Shown here piece after piece: positions 8,115-14,794 of a DNA stretch of 20,000 nucleotides; within the stretch, counting starts at the first letter, position 1; the number at the start of each line of letters is the position of its first letter. Below the pieces are notes generated by a model. The model saw only the letters and a program-made list of their open reading frames with translations. It ran no database searches and was not told the origin of the DNA. This stretch comes from Prorocentrum cordatum (Eukaryota > Sar > Dinophyceae > Prorocentrales > Prorocentraceae): NCBI GenBank assembly GCA_963575745.1, contig CAUYUJ010014628.1:267501-287500 (forward strand), in the 5' to 3' direction. Made by a program: the position numbers and the translations under genes.

Positions 8115-8529
8115 ACCGGCTTCTTTTCTGACCGGTGCTCTCGCTCAAGCGCCACGCGTATTCGTCTGAAAGGCTTGCAGCCACAACGAGGCAGGACGGT
8201 CCATTCAAGACACGTGGCTCTCGCTTGAGACGTGCTTACTTCTAGGGGCCAGGCGGTCGAATCTATCTAGCAGCAGGACGGGTGCAGGGCGGTCCTCTAC
8301 CAGGTGGAGTTCTCGCTTGATGCTTTCTCGACCCTCATGATCAGAAGGACTATCTTGCGCAAGTGCAGCAGCTGCACACATCGGGGAGGGTCCTTTCTCA
8401 ACACAGGGACCTCGCTGGCCACCCCGTGGATCTGTGCTGCCAAACCTCTCCGCAGTCCGTACTAGTTATCTCCTCGCTGGAAGGATGCCAGACAGTTCCT
8501 TTGCCAAGCGGAGCTCTCGCCTCAATGCC
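8115..8529 (+). repeat. degenerate about 38-bp motif, four occurrences
   Basis: A motif approximating CGGTCCTYTNCCANGYGGAG then YTCTCGCTTGAKGC appears at 8115-8150, 8192-8230, 8285-8323 and 8490-8529. Spacing is irregular (about 77, 93 and 205 bp). Only the 3' half (GAGYTCTCGCTTGA-like) is well kept. It may be an eroded minisatellite. No gene is supported in 7964-8575. Confidence 0.45.
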
Positions 8530-8591
8530 AGGCCCAGGGCAGGGGGTGCTGTCACGAATGGCGAACATGTCCGTATCTAGGGGGGAAACAA

Positions 8592-8728
8592 ACCTACCTC
8601 GCTTTTGACCACCCTCGCTTCCAAGAGATACCAAACGATGCCAAATTGCAGCCCGTGCTGGTCAGGCCGCTCGACGAGGAGGCGCGTGGTATGGCTTGGT
8701 TTTGCCTGGAAGCGAAAGCGGGGTAGGT
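8592..8728 (+). mobile_element. 137-bp foldback element, copy 1
   Basis: It is bounded by ACCTACCTCGCTTTT and its inverse AAAGCGGGGTAGGT. A second inner pair, CGCTTCCAAG and CTGGAAGCG, also folds. The copy at 11598-11734 has the same 137-bp length and differs at about eight positions by my count. Similarity continues a little outside both ends (8576-8742), so the true unit may be about 167 bp. It has no coding capacity and no clear target duplication. Confidence 0.7.
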
Positions 8729-8779
8729 AATTCACGCTCTGAGTATCAGCGCCCTCAGGGATCTTCTGACCTGGGTCAA

Positions 8780-8915
8780 TCCAGACCCCGGGTCAGCAAA
8801 AAAACCGAACAACTGCCATGCAGAAAAACAAAAGCTGCAACGCAGGTCTTCGCAAACCCGGGTCAGCCAATATGCGCGGCCGCCTCGCGGTCACGAGCGG
8901 CTCGCTAACCCGGGT
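8780..8915 (+). repeat. three spaced MCCCGGGTCAGC motifs
   Basis: The 11-mer CCCGGGTCAGC recurs near 8789, 8858 and 8909, each with weakly similar surroundings (AAAAACMRAA before or after). Spacing is uneven. Read with caution as an eroded short repeat. Confidence 0.4.
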
Positions 8916-8939
8916 CAGCCAGAGGGGGCCCTGCGGATT

Positions 8940-9013
8940 TCAAACAAAACATGTGTATGCCGTGCTCCTTCTTTTCTTTTGAGCAGGGACCGACCTTCCA
9001 GGCAGTCCTGTAG
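8940..9013 (+). repeat. dispersed direct repeat, copy 2
   Basis: Partner of 7196-7264, running from TCAAACAAAACATGTGTATG to GGCAGTCCTGTAG. It has an additional CTTTT in the pyrimidine run. Confidence 0.8.
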
Positions 9014-9279
9014 TCCTTCCGGGCTGACTGCCGGCGGAGCCCGCCCCCGTGGGGCTGCCGCCACCCGTCCGCCGCCCCCTCCGGCCGAGCAGGCGCCGGC
9101 ACAGCGGCGCCTCGAGCCTCTTAAGGCGAGGCGCTGCCTCACGGGCCTCGCAAGCCCCCAGGGGGCCCAGGGGTACACAGAAGTACACACACACAGAAAA
9201 AATCCCAGGATCCCCGTACAGTTTCCCATCTGTTCGAGGCTTTGTCTCCCCCCCTCCACTGCCCAGATGTTCCCAGATC
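9014..9279. other. unassigned GC-rich sequence
   Basis: No gene recognised. It includes a short CA run at about 9184-9198. Long minus-strand ORFs across 8915-9915 cross several repeats and change character at each repeat border, so I treat them as chance. Confidence 0.35.
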
Positions 9280-9332
9280 TTTCCTGAAAATCGACGATGA
9301 ATTGTGTCTGTGCATAGTTCTTCCCCTCCTGA
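9280..9332 (+). repeat. about 50-bp segment shared with 19726-19776
   Basis: AAATCGACGATGAATTGTGT then CTGTG, a variable A/T stretch and CCCCTCCTGA recur at 19726-19776 with a few changes. Both lie in unassigned DNA, so this is probably an end or core of a dispersed repeat. Confidence 0.55.
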
Positions 9333-9534
9333 AGATCGGCCCGAGGATCGGGGGGAGAAAGAGTATCAATGTCACGCCGCCGCGGGGGGCCCCAGGGCCC
9401 CATCGGCGTGTTCCTCCCTCGTTCCTCGCTCGGACGACATCCCGAGGAGAGCACACAGCGGAGCAGTCGACCTCTGAGCTGGCCCGAGCCCCCCTGGACG
9501 ACGCTTCCAGCGGAGGCCAGTCCACAAGGAACCT

Positions 9535-9651
9535 TCCACAGGAAACCCAACCCTGAGACCCCAGGGCGTCCATCGACTTTTGGTGTGGGACCGCCACGCT
9601 TTCCATTGCAAAACCAGCGAAACTCAAGAAACCCAAGGCACCCTGGAGGCA
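9535..9651 (+). repeat. dispersed repeat of about 117 bp, copy 1
   Basis: From TCCACAGGAAACCCAACCCT to CACCCTGGAGGCA it matches 13295-13412 at roughly 85% by eye, in the same orientation. It ends ten bases before the 195-bp foldback element. Minus-strand ORFs give GVSGLGFLW in both copies, but coding potential is not otherwise conserved. Confidence 0.75.
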
Positions 9652-9660
9652 AGCATGGCA

Positions 9661-9855
9661 GGCCCAGAGATTAACACCAACACCAAAATCGGCGGTATGC
9701 CTCCACCGAGGGGAGATGATCCCGATATCGGTGATGGTGGTACTATTCTGGCTTCCTAGGCGGCCGAAGTATGGCCACCAGCACCGAAGTCTACGATCAT
9801 CCTCCCCCGGTGGGCGCACCCCCCCTGCTTTGGTGCTGGTGCCAATTTCGAAGCC
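9661..9855 (+). mobile_element. 195-bp foldback element, copy 1
   Basis: The ends pair as long imperfect inverted repeats. The left arm has ACACCAACACCAAAATCGG and the right arm, inverted, has GGCACCAGCACCAAAGC. A second copy lies in the opposite orientation at 12379-12571, with similar length and about 80% identity by eye. It is noncoding. It has the form of a MITE with arms of about 65 bp and a short loop. No flanking duplication was found. Confidence 0.7.
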
Positions 9856-9892
9856 TCCAAAAGCATGGTGCTCCTTGGTATGGGTCTCCACC

Positions 9893-10139
9893 TTAATGGG
9901 CCCTGGAAACGACAAGGCCGTTTGTTTTCAAGTTCCGTTTTGCCGTTTTTGTTGCTGGTTCCGACGCCGTTTTTGTTACCAATTCCGTCGCCGTTCTTTT
10001 ACGGGTTCCCGTTCCTGTTCCAATCCTGGAGCCGATTTTGTTGCCGTTTCCGGTCGCCGTTTTTTTGCCATCTCCATTTTCAAAGGACACTTTTTCGGAA
10101 ACGGTGAAAAACGGCCCTGCCGTCTCCAGGGCCCACTAA
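9893..10139. mobile_element. about 245-bp element with about 37-bp terminal inverted repeats
   Basis: The left end (9893-9930) reads TTAATGGGCCCTGGAAACGA then CAAGGCCGTTT. The inverse of 10102-10139 reads TTAGTGGGCCCTGGAGACGG then CAGGGCCGTTT, about 31 of 36 identical. The inside is a degenerate run of GCCGTTTTTGTT-like units, T-rich on the plus strand. No ORF is likely real. This is a single copy in the window; target duplications are not visible. Confidence 0.7.
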
Positions 10140-10189
10140 GAGGGGTCGAAGCTGAAAGACTTGGCGAAAACTTCCCGCCGATTCTGGTA

Positions 10190-10305
10190 GCAGGCTGGGT
10201 TCCTGGGTTCCTGGTCCCGGGTTCCCGGGTTCCTGGTCATTGGGTCCGGGTCGATTTCGGTGGGTTCTGGGTTCTCGGACTCCCGGGTTCCCGGTCGATC
10301 TCCTC
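10190..10305 (+). repeat. degenerate GGGTTCC(T/C) minisatellite
   Basis: Variants of GGTTCCTGG, CCCGGGTTCC and GGGTTCTCGG follow one another for about 115 bp without a fixed period. There is no gene in 10140-10382. Confidence 0.7.
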
Positions 10306-10382
10306 AGCGAAAACCATCCACGGATTGGGGTTTTTCTCTGGTGCAATGAAAGGACAAACAACATAGAAGAGTCTCTCATGGG

Positions 10383-10712
10383 TTAGGTCGGGCACGTCCT
10401 CGTGCAGGCGGCCTGTGGACGGAGATTTAAAAAGAGTCAAACGTATTCAAATGTTCGACATCGTCCCAAAACTATTTTCTGGCGTTGGCAGAACTGGGTT
10501 TAGCGGGACCTGGTTTACTGATGTGTACAGGGGGACCAGAACTGCCGTCACCCGAAAAACACCAGCTACGGCAGACCTGGTTTAGTGATTCCGGCCAATT
10601 TAGGGGGCTCCACAACCCTACCACTAACCGAATCCCCTTACCTGGGGTCATGGCGATACCCGATAGGTCTGACTATCTTTGAGTCCTCCTCTTGTGGAGG
10701 GACATGCCCTGG
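10383..10712 (+). mobile_element. small-TIR element, copy B (interrupted)
   Basis: The left TIR TTAGGTCGGGCACGTCC at 10383 is followed by the AT-rich left half (AGTCAAACGTATTCAAATG). About 170 bp of unrelated sequence then intervenes (about 10485-10660), holding two ACCTGGTTTA motifs. The right-half block CTGACTATCTTTGAGTCCTC then GGAGGGACATGCCC follows to 10709. The right TIR is eroded and merges with the left end of copy C. Confidence 0.6.
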
Positions 10713-10933
10713 AAGGTTTGGCATGCCCTCAGCGGATTCTGGACGAACAAATAATCTGAAATATTCACATGTTCCCAGACTATTTTTGACTATCTTTGAA
10801 AAATAATCTGAAAAATAATCTGAAAAATAATCTTTGTTCACGTAATCTGAAAAATAATCGTCGAAACGTCGTCCCCAGACTATTTTTGACTATCTTTGAA
10901 TCCTCCTCTTGTAAAGGGACGTGCCCGGCCTAA
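10713..10933 (+). mobile_element. small-TIR element, copy C with internal 12-bp tandem repeats
   Basis: The left end AAGGTTTGGCATGCCCTC follows copy B almost directly. The inside has the block CCCAGACTATTTTTGAC twice (about 10772 and 10875) and, between them, four or five AAAAATAATCTG units. The right end is AAAGGGACGTGCCCGGCCTAA at 10913-10933. The internal duplication makes this copy longer than the roughly 140-bp basic form. Confidence 0.7.
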
Positions 10934-10998
10934 GACGAACACAATCTGGGCCGGCAGCCGCGTCGGGTTGCGAACGCTGCTCTCGCCGAGTGCCAGCA

Positions 10999-11326
10999 TT
11001 GGGTCGGGCATGTCCTCCTGAAGGTGGATCTTGGAAGGAAATATGAAACAATAGCCTCACGGGGGGAGTCCTTTTCCTCCTCCTCCTCCTCCTCCTCCTC
11101 CTCCTCCTCCTCCTCCGTCTCCTCCTCCTCCCCCTCCTGGTCGTCGTCGATGTCTTCCAGGGTCGGCGGCACCGGCCGTCAGGCCTTCACAGTAGAGCAA
11201 CATAATCAACACGTGCTCAAACCGAATACGGAAAAGCGCACGAGCAACACGTCCCCAGCCTACTGTTGCACTGCTCCCGCATCTTCCTCCGACCATTCCT
11301 CCCCTAGAGGGACACGCCCGACCGAG
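10999..11326 (+). mobile_element. small-TIR element, copy D carrying a TCC tract
   Basis: Left TIR TTGGGTCGGGCATGTCCTCC and right TIR AGAGGGACACGCCCGACCGAG. The flanks TGCCAGCA (10991-10998) and TGCCCGCC (11327-11334) agree at six of eight, compatible with an eroded 8-bp target duplication. An internal TCC tract at 11075-11138 and about 70 bp more enlarge it to 328 bp. The block GTCCCCAGCCTACTGTTG precedes the right end, as in other copies. Confidence 0.75.
11075..11138. repeat. (TCC)n tract inside copy D
   Basis: Almost uninterrupted TCC triplets, about 20 units, lying between the left and right halves of a small-TIR element. Confidence 0.9.
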
Positions 11327-11597
11327 TGCCCGCCGCATGCTGGGTCTGGGCGGCCACGCTCCCCGGCAAACAGCTCCCTATAGGTGCGCACGGCCGTGCT
11401 CCAGGCCTCGGAACAACTTAGCGAACGCTCGTGCCAGAGTCAGTCTGTCAACGCCTCCCTCCTCCCCCCCCCTGTTCAAAGTGGGCGGTGGGCCTGAGGA
11501 GGTGCACTTCCACCGCAGTGCTTTCCGCGCGTGCCAACATTGAGCTCGGGGGAGGGGGAGCGTTCAGTACTTGTTTCCCTCTATAGGGGGCAAACAA

Positions 11598-11734
11598 ACC
11601 TACCTCGCTTTTGACCACCCTCGCTTCCAAGAGATACCAAGCGATGCCAAACTACGGCCTGTACTGGTCAGGCCGCTTGACGAGGAGGCGCGTGGTATGA
11701 CTTGGTTTTGCCTGGAAGCGAAAGCGGGGTAGGT
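11598..11734 (+). mobile_element. 137-bp foldback element, copy 2
   Basis: Partner of 8592-8728, with equal length and about 94% identity. All eight substitutions that I count are transitions. Flanking identity extends to 11580-11748. The sequence between copy D and this element (11327-11579) shows no gene. Confidence 0.7.
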
Positions 11735-11748
11735 AATTCACGCTCTGA

Positions 11749-12378
11749 CTCTGCCGTCTCACCCCTGACCCCTGCCGCCGACCTCCTCGGCTCGACCCTG
11801 GGGATCTCGAGAGGTGTACCGATACCGCGGCTCCCCGGACCTCTGCCGGGGTGCGCGTTCCGACCGGCATCTCGGAGCGAATCCAGCGGCGGCGACGAGG
11901 GCCGCCCAGGAGGCCCAAAAAGGGGAAAGCCAGGGAAGGGTAGAGGTATAGGTACCTTTCCCTCCTCTCAGACCCGCCGACCCGCCTCTTCACCTTTGTC
12001 ACTAGCAGGGAGCTCTGCTGAAATCATCGGGTCACAACTGGGATCTCGGGCGGCCGCTCAGGAAGATCCGGGCAACCCCCCTGGGGCGCTCTCGGCTGCT
12101 GGAACGCACCCTATAAGGCTGGAAAACCTCCAAGAACCGACGAGCACGTCCGCCCCCCCCTCCCCCCCTGAGCCTACCGCCTCCCTGGCGCGCGGACCGC
12201 GCCAGGGGCGGCGCCGGAGGCGCCACCCGGGGGGCCCAGCGCGGATCCCAGAAATCCGCGCGGAGCGCCAAAAGTTTATGGTTGTGGCGTCTGTTCTTCT
12301 TCGAACGTCCGACCCCCTCCCCCCCCCCTGAGCCTATCCCCTCCGCCCGGCCTCTGACACCCCATTCCTCTTTTTGGA
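11749..12378. other. unassigned GC-rich sequence with a 209-codon ORF of doubtful status
   Basis: A plus-strand ORF at 11702-12331 is open for 209 codons (rich in Pro, Ser, Arg and Gly), but its first 15 codons lie in the 137-bp repeat and its composition is that of high-GC noncoding DNA. A direct repeat of about 40 bp with CCCCCCTGAGCCTA occurs near 12155 and 12312. I do not recognise a domain, and a real exon cannot be excluded. Confidence 0.3.
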
Positions 12379-12571
12379 GGCCTGGAAATGGGCACCAACA
12401 CCGACACAGGGGGTTGCCTCCGCAGGGAGAAGATGATCCTAGAGTTCGGTGTTGGTGGTGAGATTTCGGCCACCTTGGAAGCCAGAATATTACCGCCATC
12501 GCCGAGATCGGGATCTTCTTCCCTCGGTGGAGCACACCGCCGATATTGGTGTTGGTGTCAACCTCTAGGCC
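12379..12571 (-). mobile_element. 195-bp foldback element, copy 2 (opposite orientation)
   Basis: Read on the minus strand it parallels 9661-9855. Its own arms GGCCTAGAGGTTGACACCAA and GGCCTGGAAATGGGCACCAA (the latter from the plus strand at 12379) pair over about 65 bp. Length 193 bp. Noncoding. Confidence 0.7.
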
Positions 12572-12593
12572 TGTATCTTTCGCTCTCCTCGGC

Positions 12594-12624
12594 GGTCGCG
12601 TCATGATTTTTTCATGACGCGACC
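12594..12624. repeat. perfect 13-bp hairpin with T5 loop
   Basis: GGTCGCGTCATGA, TTTTT, TCATGACGCGACC. The stem is perfect on both sides. It lies at the junction of the 195-bp foldback element and the inverted copy of the 7517-7788 repeat, and resembles that repeat's CATGAAGAAATCACGACGG segment, so it probably arose from it. There is no sign that it is a transcription terminator. Confidence 0.85.
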
Positions 12625-12772
12625 CCCAAAGGTCCCGACCCTTTCCCCATGACCGGCTTTGCACCCTGAGTCGTTTTTTGACGCTCCCGAGGCCCGGTGA
12701 GGGCCCCCGGAGGCCGACAATGAAGGAAAACCTTCCGTCGTGATTTCTTCATGACTCGAGGGGGTCTGGGTT
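12625..12772 (-). repeat. inverted copy of the 7517-7788 repeat unit
   Basis: The minus-strand reading gives CACGACGGAAGG, GTCGGCCTCCGGGGGCCCTC, GCGTCAAAAAACGACTC and GGGGAAAGGGTCGGGAC in the order of unit 2 at 7641-7788. About 75% identity by eye. Confidence 0.65.
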
Positions 12773-12927
12773 TGACCCTCGGCGGTGGCCGGGCCCTCCT
12801 CTCGATGGCGCGCCGCGCCGACTCGCAGCGCCGCCGCAGGCCGAAGAAGGGCGCGGCCCTGGCCACCTGCCGAGCGGGGCCGCGCGTCTGGGCGCCCACC
12901 CCCTCCCGCGAGCGCCAGGGGCAAGGG

Positions 12928-13264
12928 TTACGTCGGGCCTGTCCCCGATAGGCCGATTTCGGACGAGGGGGGAGGAGGAGGAGGAGGAGGAGGAGTTCGA
13001 GGGAGGGGGAGGAGGAGGAGGAGGAGGAGGAGGAGGAGGAGGAGGAGCAGGAGGAGGAGGAGGAGTTCGAGGGAGGAGGAGGAGGAGGAGGAGGAGGAGG
13101 AGGAGGAGGAGGAGGGCTTGTCCCCGATAGGCCGATTTCGGATGGAAAATAAGAGATAGTCAGAACAGATTCTAAAATATTCAAAACTGCACAGAAAATC
13201 GTCCCCTGACCATTGTTAGACAATGTTGAAATATCCCTCCTGTAGAGGGACAGGCCCGACTTAA
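12928..13264 (+). mobile_element. small-TIR element, copy E carrying a GGA tract
   Basis: The TIRs TTACGTCGGGCCTGTCCC (12928-12945) and the inverse of 13247-13264 match at 17 of 18. The flanks GGCAAGGG (12920-12927) and GGCGAGGG (13265-13272) match at seven of eight, which supports an 8-bp target duplication. A GGA tract of about 150 bp sits inside and is bracketed by a 29-bp duplication of the subterminal sequence (12935-12963 and 13114-13142, one mismatch). The right half has the family block GTCCCCTGACCATTGTTAGAC. Confidence 0.85.
12964..13113. repeat. (GGA)n polypurine tract inside copy E
   Basis: About 150 bp of GGA with two GAGTTCGAGGGA interruptions, so the tract is itself partly duplicated. 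Direct repeats of the host element flank it. Confidence 0.95.
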
Positions 13265-13294
13265 GGCGAGGGCGGGGCCATACAGTAGGAACCC

Positions 13295-13412
13295 GTCCAC
13301 AAGAAACCCAACCCTGAGACCCCGGGACGTCCATCGATGTTTGGTGTGGGAACGACGCGCTCCCCATCGGAAATCAATCGAAACCCAAGAAACCCAGGGC
13401 ACCCTGGAGGCA
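13295..13412 (+). repeat. dispersed repeat of about 117 bp, copy 2
   Basis: Partner of 9535-9651, starting 30 bp after copy E. It shares AAACCCAACCCTGAGACCCC, GTCCATCGA, TTTGGTGTGGGA and GGCACCCTGGAGGCA. The following 13413-13800 contains no recognised gene. Confidence 0.75.
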
Positions 13413-13800
13413 CGAAGGGTGCCTCTTGGCATGAGTCTCCACTGTATCCGCCACCGCGCTTGCAGCGGTAGGTGTGTCGGGCCCTCTCGCTGCGCTCCCT
13501 GCGAAGCAGCAGTTGGGGCGCCCCCCAACGCATCGAGCCCAAAGATGCGTTTTATGACCAAGTCCCTGCGTGTTTTGGCCTTCCAGGCAGAACATGTGCC
13601 CAAATAACGAGGCTTGGAGAGGGACCTCCAGCGGACCGGCCCCCCCCCCCCGGCGCCCGCCCCTCCCCTGCGCGCCCGCCCGAGCGCGGTGGAGGAATCC
13701 GGCGGCAGGGCCACGGGATTTTTCCTTGAGCAGCGCTTGCACGGAGGGGCTCATTGCCTGACTCCCCCCAGGAGAATTGGCTGGGCCTGGCTGGGATCTT

Positions 13801-14066
13801 CCACGTTGCCGCCCGTTGCCGCCTCGTGCGCAAAAAAACCCTGGATTGCAAAAAAACCCTGGGTTGCAAAAAAAACCCTGGATTTTTTTGCAATCCTGGG
13901 TTGTTTTGCAATCCTGGGTGTTTTTTGCAATCCTTCGCTCAAGTCCAGCGAAGATGTTCCACGTTGCCGCCCGTTGCCGCCCAGTTTGCCGCCTCGTGCG
14001 CTCGGCGTGTCCAGCGAGGTTCCGCCACGTTGCCGCCCGTTGCCGCCTCGTTGCCGCCTCGTGCGC
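13801..14066 (+). repeat. CACGTTGCCGCCCGTTGCC repeats around an inverted CCCTGG/TTGCAAAAAA cluster
   Basis: The motif CACGTTGCCGCCCGTTGCC occurs at 13802, 13959 and 14025, each followed by GCCTCGTGCGC directly or after a further GCC insert. Between the first two (13829-13933) are three forward GGATTGCAAAAAAACCC-like units and then three inverted units (TTTTTTGCAATCC), a head-to-head arrangement able to fold. A 198-codon plus ORF passes through (13614-14210) but is low complexity and I do not call it a gene. Confidence 0.75.
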
Positions 14067-14244
14067 TGGATGGGTCTGGCGCTGTTCGTGCGATGGCAGG
14101 TGCTGCGGTCTGCCTGCGTGGTCAGGAACAGCTGCTTCGTGACTCAAGATGTCGTGGCTCTGTGGGTTATGTATACCGTGTGCGTCAGGGCTGGAATTAC
14201 ACATTCATAATTTGATGTTCGAAGCTGTTTTTCCCCAAGTCGTA

Positions 14245-14379
14245 AGTGGGGTTCTTGTTTTCTCTGGGCACCCCGCGCAGTCCTCCCACCTCCCCTCTCT
14301 CCCTCTCTCTCTTTCTCTTCTTCACACATCCAAAATGGGATTCTTTTTTTCTTTGGACACCTCGCGCAGGAACCTCACC
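14245..14379 (+). repeat. 46-bp diverged direct duplication flanking a CT-rich stretch
   Basis: 14245-14290 and 14334-14379 share TGGGRTTCTT, TCTYTGGRCACC and CGCGCAG in order. The DNA between them is a TC-rich microsatellite. Confidence 0.6.
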
Positions 14380-14411
14380 TCACCTCACCTCCCACCCCTA
14401 TCCCATTCTCT

Positions 14412-14772
14412 CACCATCATCATTATCATCATCATTACCATTCATCACCACGTTCCATCATCATCCTCATCATCGCCACCATCATCATAATCATCACACT
14501 CGTTCGCACTCACACCAGTATCATCCGCATCATCGACAACATCATCATCATTCGATCAATCACCATAATTATCACATTCATCATCATCACCAACGTCATC
14601 ATCATCAATCACCATCACCACACATCATCATCATCGTCATCATATTCATCATCGTCACCATCATCATCACTTGATCACCTACCCACTCAACATCATCTTC
14701 ATCACCATCATCACTCACTCACTCACTCACTCATCCACTCACCCATTCCCTCACTCATTCACTCACTCATCA
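14412..14772. repeat. (CAT)n and (ACTC)n microsatellites
   Basis: Impure CAT/ATC triplets with CACC insertions run to about 14680, then CACT/ACTC tetramers to 14772. The His/Ser/Ile-rich ORFs here are artefacts. Confidence 0.9.
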
Positions 14773-14794
14773 CTTCGTAATCACTCGCCCCCTA

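Noticed and set aside
7267-8208. 313-codon minus-strand ORF
   Set aside because: It crosses three unrelated repeats and a GGA tract (poly-Ser), its composition changes at each border, and no motif is present.
11702-12331. 209-codon plus-strand ORF as a gene
   Set aside because: It starts inside the 137-bp repeat, its composition is typical of GC-rich noncoding DNA, and no domain is recognisable.
13614-14210. 198-codon plus ORF with KKPWVAKK repeats
   Set aside because: It is explained by the TTGCAAAAAACCC and GTTGCCGCC repeat units; low complexity.
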